Below are positions 1 through 7,347 of a stretch of 12,289 nt of DNA, piece after piece (position 1 is the first letter of the stretch; the number at the start of each line of letters is the position of its first letter). The DNA comes from an uncultured Prevotellaceae bacterium. Lineage in GTDB: Bacteria > Bacteroidota > Bacteroidia > Bacteroidales > Bacteroidaceae. The notes beneath the pieces were generated by a model, which was not told the DNA's origin, searched no databases, and saw nothing but the letters and a program-made list of their open reading frames with translations. The position numbers and the translations under genes are program-made. The stretch spans positions 1-12,289 of the forward strand of contig CAMKMK010000051.1 in the NCBI GenBank assembly GCA_946413885.1, read 5' to 3'.

Positions 1-38
1 GCTGCTACAGCCATAGCCAATGTAAATAATTTTTTCAT
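1..38 (-). CDS. Secreted protein, N-terminal fragment (cut by window edge)
   Basis: Only the first 12 full codons lie in the window. They read MKKLFTLAMAVAA on the minus strand, starting at the ATG whose complement is 36-38. A Lys-Lys followed by a hydrophobic Leu/Ala/Val stretch is a typical start of a Sec signal peptide, so the product is probably exported. It lies 51 bp downstream of the beta-barrel gene ending at 90, on the same strand, and no clear TAnnTTTG box is seen in that gap, so it may belong to the same transcript. The function cannot be told from what is visible. Confidence 0.6.
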   Translation of the reverse strand, partial: MKKLFTLAMAVA

Positions 39-89
39 TGCTTTTTTAAATTTTTAAACAGGTTAGTGAATATGTTGATTATGTATATG

Positions 90-722
90 TTAAAATTTGT
101 GTCGCAGACCAATGACGATAGATCCTTGTTCACCAATAAGGCTAAACTCAAGGAATCCACGTAGACTGTTGCTTCCAGCTTCAAGGCCAAGGAGCGATGC
201 TTGCCATGTGAAACCTACGGCAGAATCAGAGTTTTTTGTACCGTCATTATACGAATGTGAGTCAGTGAAGATTGTAGCGCCCAGACCCAGTTTCGAGTAC
301 ATCCCAAAGTGAGGACGACGCAGCCAGTCAGCCTTCAAAGCGGGCATCAGGGTGTAGTAGTTGAGGCGGGCAGTTCCTTCCTTTGGTGTCGTTTTGGAGA
401 ATTCAGACATGATATCCTTGCCTTGTGTGGCATAAGCACCAATACCGCCCACGCCTAACCAATTGTTGACGCGATAGAAGTATTCCGCGCTGATGGGGCC
501 TATGAATTTCTCATTGTCAAAATAGCCATGCCCACCAGTAACCATGATGGTCAAAATGTCATCAAATGTAGAGATGACCGATGAGTTGGAGAAAAAGCCG
601 TAGCTGACAGCTACCTCGTGACGGTTCTCGTAGTCCGTCTGGTTGTCCCCAATCTTGGCACTTGCAACATTGCTGCCCAAAAAGATGGCAGCGATGAAGA
701 AACAAACTTTCAGTCTTTTCAT
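90..722 (-). CDS. Small outer-membrane beta-barrel protein
   Basis: A 210-residue protein that I expect to sit in the outer membrane as a small beta-barrel; its role there is unknown. The start at 722 (MKRLKVCFF) is chosen over an in-frame ATG at 776 because it gives a clean signal peptide, with probable cleavage after SNVASA near residue 22, and avoids overlap with the upstream gene. The mature part alternates hydrophobic and polar residues with many Gly and aromatic residues (for example NNWLGVGGIGAYA and YSKLGLGATIF) and ends in an aromatic residue (GLRHKF), a usual C-terminal signature for barrel insertion. It lies 32 bp downstream of the second barrel gene, so the two are probably co-transcribed. 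No specific family is recognised. Confidence 0.75.
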   Translation of the reverse strand: MKRLKVCFFIAAIFLGSNVASAKIGDNQTDYENRHEVAVSYGFFSNSSVISTFDDILTIMVTGGHGYFDNEKFIGPISAEYFYRVNNWLGVGGIGAYATQGKDIMSEFSKTTPKEGTARLNYYTLMPALKADWLRRPHFGMYSKLGLGATIFTDSHSYNDGTKNSDSAVGFTWQASLLGLEAGSNSLRGFLEFSLIGEQGSIVIGLRHKF

Positions 723-754
723 TGTCGTGTTAATCCTTTGTTGCAGAACTACTT

Positions 755-1465
755 TTATTTCTTCCCACACAAGCATTTCCAGCCGAATGTCATCTGGAAG
801 ACTCCATTGCGGCTGTCACCCGTTGGGTCGTCCTCCTTGTTCACCTTCAGCAGGCCGAGGTTGTAGCGTGCATCGATGGTGAAGTGGCGCTTGAATTCGT
901 AGCTTATGCCCACAGGAATCGCCACGTCGAACTTGTTGAAGTCCTTGCGCACGTTGAGGGAGGTTTCGTTCAGGTCAATCCGCTTTCTGTCGTTTACCGT
1001 GTAGGAAGTGCGGATGGAGTTCCTTGTGTGAGCATCCGTAAGGAAACCAAACTGCACACCCGTCTTCAGCGCCAGACCCTTTGCCACATAGAAATTGGCC
1101 ACGATGGGCAGGTTGATGTAGCCCAGGTCGATCTCGTTGTCGAAGCTTTCCATTTTCACACCGTTTGCCTTCACCTTGTAGCTTTCCCAAGCGACACCCT
1201 GCTTGCCATAGGTGAGTCCAGCGGCTATGCCCAGCCACTTGACAGCCTGGTATTCAAGCTCCAAGCCTACGACAGAGCCCACATTGGGACACTTCTCCAG
1301 TTCGTAGGTGTGATTGTCCAACACTACGTTGGTGCTCTCTGTGTTGGAGAGGAACGCCACGTTAAAACCAATTTTGGGTTGTAGGGAGAACCTGCCAGGC
1401 TCGAATTGTGCGCTGGCGCTAAGCGATGCCACCATCATGGCGGCGAGTAACAAATTCTTTTTCAT
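755..1465 (-). CDS. Outer-membrane beta-barrel protein, PorT-like
   Basis: A 236-residue protein resembling the Bacteroidetes outer-membrane barrel families of the OMP_b-brl_2/PorT type. The start at 1465 (MKKNLLLAAMM) is preferred to an in-frame ATG at 1525: it opens a good signal peptide with probable cleavage at SASA|Q near residue 19, and a TACCTTTG -7 box at 1493-1500 falls inside the longer version. After the signal come FSLQPKIGFNVAF, a central LGIAAGLTYGKQG strand pair, LGYINLPIVANFYV and KTGVQFGFLTDA, all typical of such barrels. The last strand (VFQMTFGW) is followed by a short CLCGKK tail with two Cys, which is odd because barrels usually end in an aromatic residue. It is the first gene of the minus-strand cluster. 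Substrate or partner is unknown. Confidence 0.8.
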   Translation of the reverse strand: MKKNLLLAAMMVASLSASAQFEPGRFSLQPKIGFNVAFLSNTESTNVVLDNHTYELEKCPNVGSVVGLELEYQAVKWLGIAAGLTYGKQGVAWESYKVKANGVKMESFDNEIDLGYINLPIVANFYVAKGLALKTGVQFGFLTDAHTRNSIRTSYTVNDRKRIDLNETSLNVRKDFNKFDVAIPVGISYEFKRHFTIDARYNLGLLKVNKEDDPTGDSRNGVFQMTFGWKCLCGKK

Positions 1466-1492
1466 TTTTATCAAAAATGACATTTTCGGCTG

Positions 1493-1500
1493 CAAAGGTA
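1493..1500 (-). promoter_or_regulatory. -7 box for the minus-strand barrel cluster
   Basis: Read on the minus strand this is TACCTTTG, an exact match to the Bacteroidetes TAnnTTTG -7 consensus, 27 bp before the start codon at 1465. No good TTTG -33 element is seen 19-21 bp upstream, so only the -7 half is convincing. It would drive the two barrel genes and perhaps the truncated third gene. Confidence 0.55.
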
Positions 1501-1526
1501 GCATTAAATTTTGGAACAGCATCATC

Positions 1527-1553
1527 TTTGCTCGATTTTTTTGTGTATCTTTG
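1527..1553 (+). promoter_or_regulatory. Probable promoter of the small metallophosphoesterase
   Basis: TATCTTTG at 1546-1553 matches the Bacteroidetes -7 box exactly and lies 21 bp before the ATG at 1575. A TTTG at 1527-1530 could be the -33 element, but its spacer is 15 bp rather than the usual 19-21, so that half is doubtful. Transcription would start near 1560, giving a leader of about 15 nt. Confidence 0.5.
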
Positions 1554-1574
1554 CAGAAGAAAAGCTTTCAAGAC

Positions 1575-2465
1575 ATGAAAAGACGTACTTTTTTACAATG
1601 TCTCTCAGGCGGAATGCTGTGGTCAGCCACTTTGCCCTTGCAGTCTTCCTCCATTCGTCCGTTGCGTTTTGGACTGGTTACTGACCTCCACTATGCAGAG
1701 AAGGACATGTTCATCAATCGCTATTATCGCCAGTCGATACGCAAGCTGCAGGATGCCGTCCGCGAGTTCAACCGTCAGAAGCTGGATTTCGTGGTGGAGC
1801 TGGGCGACTTCAAGGACATGGATGCCAACCACGATGCAGCAACTGCCCTGCGTTTCCTCGATGACATAGAGGCTGAGCTTCAGCGGTTCAAGTGTAAGGT
1901 CTATCACGTGCTGGGCAACCACGACATGGATTGCATCTCGAAGGAAGAATTCATGAAGCACACCAAGAACCCAGGGAAAGCCAACGGTCGCAGTTACTAT
2001 TCGTTCACCACCAAGGGAGTGAAGTTTATCGTCCTCGATGCGAACTTCAACGAGGACAGGACACCCTATTGCAGGGGAAACTTCGAGTGGCAGAAAGCCT
2101 ACATTCCACAGGAGGAAATCGACTGGTTGCGTCGTGAGTTGCAACACGTTGACAAGCCCATCATAACACTTTGTCACCAGCTCCTCGACAGGTTCTCAGG
2201 CGTGGACAAAAGCGTCTGTGTGGGCAACGCAGAGGAAGTAGTGAGGTTGCTGGAGGAGAGCGGACACGTGATGGCTGTCATCCAGGGGCATCACCACACA
2301 GGTCACTACAGCCAGCGCAACGGCATCCATTACTGGACGATGAAGGCGATGATAGAGAGCGAGTACCCTCAGCACAACAGCTTTGCCGTCGTCAGCATAG
2401 ACCCCAAGGGTGTGATAAGCGTCGAAGGGTTTGCTGATTGCGAGAGTCGTGAAATGGGCCGTTGA
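1575..2465 (+). CDS. Calcineurin-like metallophosphoesterase with Tat-like leader
   Basis: A 296-residue single-domain enzyme expected to hydrolyse a phosphoester using two metal ions. The full set of calcineurin-like motifs is visible in order: D37-x-H39 (VTDLHY), G77-D78-x-x-D81 (GDFKD), G114-N115-H116-D117 (LGNHDM), H201 (TLCHQ) and G238-H-H-H-T-G-H244. The N-terminus MKRRTFLQ followed by a Gly/Leu-rich hydrophobic stretch resembles a twin-arginine (Tat) signal, implying export of a folded metalloenzyme. A longer in-frame start at 1314 is rejected because it would run back through the divergent barrel gene and the -7 box at 1546. The gene opens a plus-strand run of three phosphoesterases, 126 bp before the first tandem paralogue. 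The substrate is unknown; family members act on cyclic nucleotides, nucleotide diphosphates or other phosphoesters. Confidence 0.88.
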   Translation: MKRRTFLQCLSGGMLWSATLPLQSSSIRPLRFGLVTDLHYAEKDMFINRYYRQSIRKLQDAVREFNRQKLDFVVELGDFKDMDANHDAATALRFLDDIEAELQRFKCKVYHVLGNHDMDCISKEEFMKHTKNPGKANGRSYYSFTTKGVKFIVLDANFNEDRTPYCRGNFEWQKAYIPQEEIDWLRRELQHVDKPIITLCHQLLDRFSGVDKSVCVGNAEEVVRLLEESGHVMAVIQGHHHTGHYSQRNGIHYWTMKAMIESEYPQHNSFAVVSIDPKGVISVEGFADCESREMGR

Positions 2466-2518
2466 TGGCCGTTCCTTTCATGAAATCCTGGCGAGACATC
2501 GAAATCCACTCCTTTCCG

Positions 2519-2550
2519 TTTGCTTGTTTCGCAGGAAAGTTGTATTTTTG
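2519..2550 (+). promoter_or_regulatory. Consensus Bacteroidetes promoter of the tandem phosphoesterase pair
   Basis: TTTG at 2519-2522 and TATTTTTG at 2543-2550 are separated by exactly 20 bp, matching the Bacteroidetes primary sigma factor consensus (TTTG, 19-21 bp, TAnnTTTG) in full. Transcription would begin near 2557, giving a leader of about 35 nt before the ATG at 2592. This separates the tandem pair from the upstream small phosphoesterase as its own transcription unit. Confidence 0.8.
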
Positions 2551-2591
2551 TGGAGAAAAAACATTGTTTTGACCTAAAACGGAACTGAAAG

Positions 2592-4370
2592 ATGAAGAAA
2601 ACGATTCTCTTCCTTCTTATAATAGGATGCTCTGCAACGATGATGGCGCAGAACGTGCAGGGATATGTGCGATGCGGCACGACAGCGATGGCAGGTGTGG
2701 CTGTCTCTGATGGCGACACGGTGGTGGTGACAGACAGCGATGGACACTATGCTTTTGACTCCAAGAAGCGCAACGGCTACGTCTTCTGCTCCATTCCTCG
2801 AGGTTACGAGGCAACCCTGAGCGACGGCTTTCGACCCCAGTTCTGGCATGCTTTCAGATCACCCTACAACACGATACTAACTGAGTATATCAACTTCGCG
2901 CTCAAGGCGGTGCAGAACGATGACTACACCCTCATCATTGGAGCCGACTCGCATCTGGCCAATCGAACCGATGACCTTAACCAGTTCAAGAATGGCTATA
3001 TGGTACGCATCCGCGAGGAAAAGGAAGCTGCGCCAGGACGCATCTATTCCATGATCCTGGGCGACCTGACGTGGGACAACTATTGGTACCAGCGCAATTT
3101 TAACCTCCAGAACTTCATGAACACCTGCAGGGATTACAAGTATCCTGTCCCCCTCTTTCCTGTCATTGGCAACCACGACAACGATGGAGGCGTGCCAGCA
3201 GGTGAGAATTGCGATTTCCTTTCCTCCGCCCCCTGGCGCAGTATCGTGTGTCCCAACTACTACTCGTTCAATCTTGGACGTGTGCATTACGTGGTGCTTG
3301 ACGACATCTTCTACAAGAACGAAAATACGGGAGGCTCCTACAATACAGGCATCGTAGGCTCGCGCAACTATAATGCGTACATTACTGAAGATCAGATCAA
3401 TTGGCTCAGGCAAGACCTCGCCTTGGCAGATCCTGAGGAGCCACTCGTCCTCGCCCTCCATATCCCCATTTGGTGCGTACGCAAGAACACCACGTTCGAG
3501 ACCTATGCAGGCTTGTCAGGCGACCAGTCAGAGGAAATCGCCCAGATGGTGAAAGACTTCAGGGAGGTACACATCATTACAGGACACACCCACTACAACG
3601 TGAACGCTCATCCCTCCAATCATCGCAACATCATGGAGCACAACATCGCAGCCATCTGCGCCACATGGTGGTGGACAGGGAAGCTCACCAACCATCAAGT
3701 CTGCAAGGACGGTTCACCAGGCGGATACGCCCTTTGGAATGTCAACGGCGACCGCATCAAGTGGAAGTATCACTCGATAGAGAAGAACGGAAACCTGCAG
3801 ATGAGAATCTATGACATGAACACCGTCAAGGAATACTTTGCCACCAACGAGGATGCGCTTAAAATGCATGCAGGCAATTCTTCACGAACCCAGTATGGGG
3901 ACTTTGCCCGTAACACCGTCCTGATCAATGTCTTTGCCTACGACAACGACTGGAAAGTGGAAGCCTTTGAAGGTAAAAGGAAACGTACTGTCACGCGTAT
4001 CGTCAACGAAGACCCGTTCCACACGATTGCCTACGACGTGCCACGTTATGCTGAAGCAAACAGCTATACAGCTGACTTCATTACCTGTAAGACCACCCAC
4101 CTCTTCAGCTTCTCCACAACGTCAAGCATCTCACCCGTTACCGTCCGCGTTACTGACTCCTTTGGCAACGTGTATGCCCAGACCGTTCAGCGTCCCCATC
4201 CCTTCAACCTCGATATGGAAGCCTTGCAAATAGACGAAGCCCCCACAGGCATCACTCCCATTTCTCCCAAGGTTGACTACGAAGGAACCTATGACCTCAG
4301 CGGGCGACGTGTCACATCCCCCCACAAGGGTATATTCATCAGGAATGGTTGCAAGATTCTCAGCAACTGA
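2592..4370 (+). CDS. Secreted three-domain calcineurin-like phosphoesterase (paralogue 1)
   Basis: A 592-residue exported enzyme with the architecture of Bacteroidetes MetallophosN-Metallophos-MetallophosC proteins. Residues 1-20 are a signal peptide (MKKTILFLLIIGCSATMMAQ). Residues 21-105 form a small beta-rich N-terminal domain of carboxypeptidase-regulatory type (GVAVSDGDTVVVTDSDGHYAF). The catalytic domain spans about 110-340, with D119-x-H121, G157-D158, G193-N-H-D196, H290 and G331-H-T-H334. A C-terminal beta domain follows to about 545. The last 35 residues (YDLSGRRV...KGIFIRNG) resemble a T9SS sorting tail, implying surface delivery or secretion. C13 in IIGC could act as a lipobox, but the paralogue has Trp there, so ordinary signal peptidase cleavage is favoured. 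The next paralogue starts 8 bp later. The substrate is unknown. Confidence 0.9.
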   Translation: MKKTILFLLIIGCSATMMAQNVQGYVRCGTTAMAGVAVSDGDTVVVTDSDGHYAFDSKKRNGYVFCSIPRGYEATLSDGFRPQFWHAFRSPYNTILTEYINFALKAVQNDDYTLIIGADSHLANRTDDLNQFKNGYMVRIREEKEAAPGRIYSMILGDLTWDNYWYQRNFNLQNFMNTCRDYKYPVPLFPVIGNHDNDGGVPAGENCDFLSSAPWRSIVCPNYYSFNLGRVHYVVLDDIFYKNENTGGSYNTGIVGSRNYNAYITEDQINWLRQDLALADPEEPLVLALHIPIWCVRKNTTFETYAGLSGDQSEEIAQMVKDFREVHIITGHTHYNVNAHPSNHRNIMEHNIAAICATWWWTGKLTNHQVCKDGSPGGYALWNVNGDRIKWKYHSIEKNGNLQMRIYDMNTVKEYFATNEDALKMHAGNSSRTQYGDFARNTVLINVFAYDNDWKVEAFEGKRKRTVTRIVNEDPFHTIAYDVPRYAEANSYTADFITCKTTHLFSFSTTSSISPVTVRVTDSFGNVYAQTVQRPHPFNLDMEALQIDEAPTGITPISPKVDYEGTYDLSGRRVTSPHKGIFIRNGCKILSN

Positions 4371-4378
4371 AGATAGAG

Positions 4379-6157
4379 ATGAAGAGAACATTCCTTTTGC
4401 TTTTCCTGATAGGGTGGGCTGCAACGATGGTGGCGCAAAACGTGCGGGGGTGTGTGCGTTGCGGATCTGTCAGGCTCGCTGGCGTGGCTGTCTCTGATGG
4501 CGACACCGTGGTGGTGACGGATGATCAGGGCAACTATGCTTTCGACTCCAAGAAACGCAACGGATATGTCTTCTGCTCCATTCCTCGAGGCTGCGAGGCA
4601 ACCCTGACTGACGGCTTTCAACCTCAGTTCTGGCAAGCCTTCAAGTATCCCAACAGTACGGGTGTGACTGAGCGCATCAACTTCACCCTCAAAGAAGCTG
4701 AGAACGATGCCTACACGCTCATTGTAGCTTCTGACGCTCATTTGGCTAACCGTAACGGCGACCTCAATCAGTTCAAGACAGGCTTTGTGGAGCGTGTACG
4801 TGAGGAAAAGAAGGCTGCGCAGGGACGAATCTATTCCCTGATACTGGGCGACTTGACGTGGGATGCTTACTGGTATTCACGCAAGTTTGGGCTTCAGGAA
4901 TTCCTCAATGCCTGCAAATCCAGCAATTACCCCATCGCTCTCTTTCCTGTCATAGGAAACCACGACAACGATGCTGCCGTGCCTGCTGGCGAGGAATGCG
5001 ACTTCTTGTCTTCTGCTCCTTGGCGTAAGATGATTGGTCCCACCTATTACTCGTTCAATCTTGGTCGTGTGCATTTCGTGGTGCTCGATGACGTTTACTA
5101 CAAGAACGAGGACACAGGAGAGACGTACAACGAGGGCATCGTTGGGTCGCGCAACAACGAACCACGCATCACAGACGAGCAAATGAACTGGCTCCGTCAG
5201 GACATTGCGTTGGCAAACCCTGAGAAACCTCTCGTCATCGCACTCCACAGACCCCTTTGGCGTGTCCGTTTCAACAACTCTTTCGAGACCTATGCAGGGC
5301 TGGAAGGCAACCAGTCGATGGAGATAGGCGAGCTGGTGAAGAACTTCAGACAGGTGCATGTCGTTTCAGGACATACCCACTACAACGTCAACGCTCATCC
5401 TCTTCAGTATCCCAACATTTGGGAACATACGGTAGCGTCCATTTGCGCCACCCAATGGTGGACAGGGAAACTGACCAACCACCACATCTGCAAGGATGGT
5501 TCGCCTGGAGGGTACTATGTGTGGTCCATCGATGGTGACCAGATGAAGTGGCAGTACCACTCGATAGAGAAGAACGGCAATCTGCAGATGAGGCTCTATG
5601 ACATGAATACTGTCAAGTATTTTTTCACTCACGACAATGTTGCCCTGAAAATGCATGCAGCCTATCCCTCACGCACCCAGTATGCTGATTTCGAGGACAA
5701 CAGCGTCTTGATCAATGTCTTTGCTTACGATAACGACTGGAAAGTGGAAGCCTTCGAAGGCACAAAAAGCCGTCCTGTCACGCGCATCGTCAACGAAGAC
5801 CCGTTCCACACGATTGCTTATGACGTGGCCCGTTTCGCTGAAGCAGGCACCTATACCTCAGAGTTCATCACAGGCAAGACCACCCACCTCTTCAGCTTCT
5901 CCACAACGTCAAGCATCTCACCCGTTACCGTCCGCGTTACAGACTCCTTTGGCAACGTGTATGTCCAGACCATTCAACGTCCTCATCCCTTCAACCTCGA
6001 TATGGAAGCCCTGCAAACGGACGAAGATCCCACAGGCATCACTCCCATTTTTCCCAAGGTTGACAACGAAGGAACCTATGACCTCAGCGGGCGACGTGTC
6101 ACATCTTTTAAGAAGGGTCTGTTTATCAGGAACGGTCGCAAGGTTCTCTGCAACTGA
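4379..6157 (+). CDS. Secreted three-domain calcineurin-like phosphoesterase (paralogue 2)
   Basis: A second 592-residue copy of the preceding enzyme; by eye roughly three-quarters of residues are identical, and the two align from first to last codon with a constant offset of 1787 bp. The start at 4379 (MKRTFLLLFLIGWAATMVAQ) gives a clean signal peptide; the ATG 30 bp earlier would overlap the upstream gene. All metal-binding motifs are kept: D119-x-H121, G157-D158, G193-N-H-D196, H290 and G331-H-T-H334. The tail again carries YDLSGRRV and KGLFIRNG, like a T9SS sorting signal. Differences cluster in the catalytic half (for example IPIWCVRKN against RPLWRVRFN just after H290), which could mean altered specificity. 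The gap of 8 bp and lack of its own promoter point to co-transcription from the promoter at 2519-2550. Confidence 0.9.
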   Translation: MKRTFLLLFLIGWAATMVAQNVRGCVRCGSVRLAGVAVSDGDTVVVTDDQGNYAFDSKKRNGYVFCSIPRGCEATLTDGFQPQFWQAFKYPNSTGVTERINFTLKEAENDAYTLIVASDAHLANRNGDLNQFKTGFVERVREEKKAAQGRIYSLILGDLTWDAYWYSRKFGLQEFLNACKSSNYPIALFPVIGNHDNDAAVPAGEECDFLSSAPWRKMIGPTYYSFNLGRVHFVVLDDVYYKNEDTGETYNEGIVGSRNNEPRITDEQMNWLRQDIALANPEKPLVIALHRPLWRVRFNNSFETYAGLEGNQSMEIGELVKNFRQVHVVSGHTHYNVNAHPLQYPNIWEHTVASICATQWWTGKLTNHHICKDGSPGGYYVWSIDGDQMKWQYHSIEKNGNLQMRLYDMNTVKYFFTHDNVALKMHAAYPSRTQYADFEDNSVLINVFAYDNDWKVEAFEGTKSRPVTRIVNEDPFHTIAYDVARFAEAGTYTSEFITGKTTHLFSFSTTSSISPVTVRVTDSFGNVYVQTIQRPHPFNLDMEALQTDEDPTGITPIFPKVDNEGTYDLSGRRVTSFKKGLFIRNGRKVLCN

Positions 6158-6224
6158 TTTGAACTTTTCACCATCCTCATCATGGTAGGTAACTGAATAT
6201 TTAACAATTTTTGTCACGAGGTGC

Positions 6225-6255
6225 TTTCCCCTTTGGGAGAAACGATGTAATTTTG
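6225..6255 (+). promoter_or_regulatory. Probable promoter of the efflux operon
   Basis: TAATTTTG at 6248-6255 matches the Bacteroidetes -7 box exactly, 27 bp before the ATG at 6283. The best -33 candidate at the right distance is TTTC at 6225-6228 with a 19-bp spacer, one base off TTTG; a perfect TTTG at 6232-6235 is too close (12 bp). This is the only promoter-like sequence seen in the 125-bp gap after the phosphoesterases, and it would drive all three efflux genes. Confidence 0.55.
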
Positions 6256-6282
6256 CACCCAAAATCGAGAAAACAGAAGAAA

Positions 6283-7347
6283 ATGAAACTAAAAACATTG
6301 ATTATGACAGGCATTCTGCTGGGGGTAATGACTTCCTGTGGAGGCCAGAAGGAAAACCCAGAGAAGGCGATTGCCTCCGTAAAGATCGAAGATGTGGAAG
6401 CTTACGGACAAGGCAACAAACTGCAGTTTCCTGGCAAGGTGGTTCCCAGCATGGATGCCAACCTTTCCTTCAAGGTGGCTGGTACGCTGAAGAAGGTCCT
6501 CGTCAAGGTGGGCGACCACGTGAGGGCTGGGCAACTGGTGGCCGTGATGGACGATTCTGACTACAGGGTGCAGCTGGATGCCACAAAGGCTGAGTATGCC
6601 CAGATCAAGGCAGATGCTGAGCGCGTGATGGCCCTCTACGAGGAAGGAGGTACCACAGCCAGCAACTACGACAAGGCCCGCTACGGCTTGGAGCAGATAG
6701 AGGCGAAGTTGAAGAATCATACCAACCAGGTGGCCTATACTCGCCTCTATGCGCCCTTCAGCGGATACGTGCAGGAAAAGTACTTCGATTCCAACGAGAC
6801 GGTTGGAGCGGGAATGCCTGTCGTGACAATTCTGGGCATGGGAGCCCTCGAGGTGGAGGTGAACCTGCCTGCCACGACCTACGTGCAACGGGCTAGTTTC
6901 TGCGACTACAGTTGCACGCTGAGTGTGCTGCCTGGCCAGAGCCTGCCCCTTCAGCAGTTGAGCATCCTGCCGCAAGCCAATTCCAACCAACTCTATACGA
7001 TGCGCCTGCGGTTCCCTCATCCAGATCCGCGGATCGCTCCTGGCATGTCGGCCTGGGTGACCATTACGTCGTGCGACACTACGAGGACAGAGGTGGACGT
7101 GCCTGTCACAGCTTTGCTGAAGGTGGGAGGCCAGAGTTACATTTACCTCTACGATGCCCAGAATGGGGTCGTCAAGAGAGTGGCGGTGGCAGTCGAGAAG
7201 TTGCGCACCAACGGCACGGCTGTCGTGCGGGGTGACGTGAAGGCTGGCGACAAGGTGGTGACGAGCGGTGTCCATCACATCTCTGACGGAGAAAAGGTAC
7301 GCTTGCTGACTCCTGCATCGAGAACCAACGTGGGAGGGCTGCTGTAA
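6283..7347 (+). CDS. RND efflux periplasmic adaptor (membrane fusion) lipoprotein
   Basis: A 354-residue HlyD/AcrA-type adaptor that links the inner-membrane pump to the outer-membrane channel. The start at 6283 (MKLKTLIMTG) is chosen because it opens a lipoprotein signal with the acceptor Cys at 19 (VMTSCGG); an upstream in-frame ATG at 6211 lies before the promoter. Residues 49-90 form the first half of the lipoyl domain (GTLKKVLVKVGDHVRAGQLVA split around the hairpin), 95-150 a short alpha-helical hairpin, and 151-185 the second lipoyl half (RLYAPFSGYV...VGAGMPV). A beta-barrel domain (188-265) and a membrane-proximal domain (270-342) follow. At 354 residues it is somewhat shorter than E. 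coli AcrA. Its stop and the next start overlap by one base (TAATG), indicating translational coupling with the pump. Confidence 0.93.
   Translation: MKLKTLIMTGILLGVMTSCGGQKENPEKAIASVKIEDVEAYGQGNKLQFPGKVVPSMDANLSFKVAGTLKKVLVKVGDHVRAGQLVAVMDDSDYRVQLDATKAEYAQIKADAERVMALYEEGGTTASNYDKARYGLEQIEAKLKNHTNQVAYTRLYAPFSGYVQEKYFDSNETVGAGMPVVTILGMGALEVEVNLPATTYVQRASFCDYSCTLSVLPGQSLPLQQLSILPQANSNQLYTMRLRFPHPDPRIAPGMSAWVTITSCDTTRTEVDVPVTALLKVGGQSYIYLYDAQNGVVKRVAVAVEKLRTNGTAVVRGDVKAGDKVVTSGVHHISDGEKVRLLTPASRTNVGGLL

Noticed and set aside
884..1384. Plus-strand 166-codon frame opposite the PorT-like barrel gene
   Set aside because: It is an antisense shadow of a gene with signal peptide and barrel features; no promoter or leader of its own.
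6170..6186. ACCAT/ATGGT hairpin as terminator of the phosphoesterase pair
   Set aside because: The stem is only 5 bp and A/T-rich, and no T tract follows directly.
6289..7278. Minus-strand 329-codon frame inside the adaptor gene
   Set aside because: It is antisense to a clear membrane fusion protein; its His/Leu-rich composition is typical of a shadow frame.
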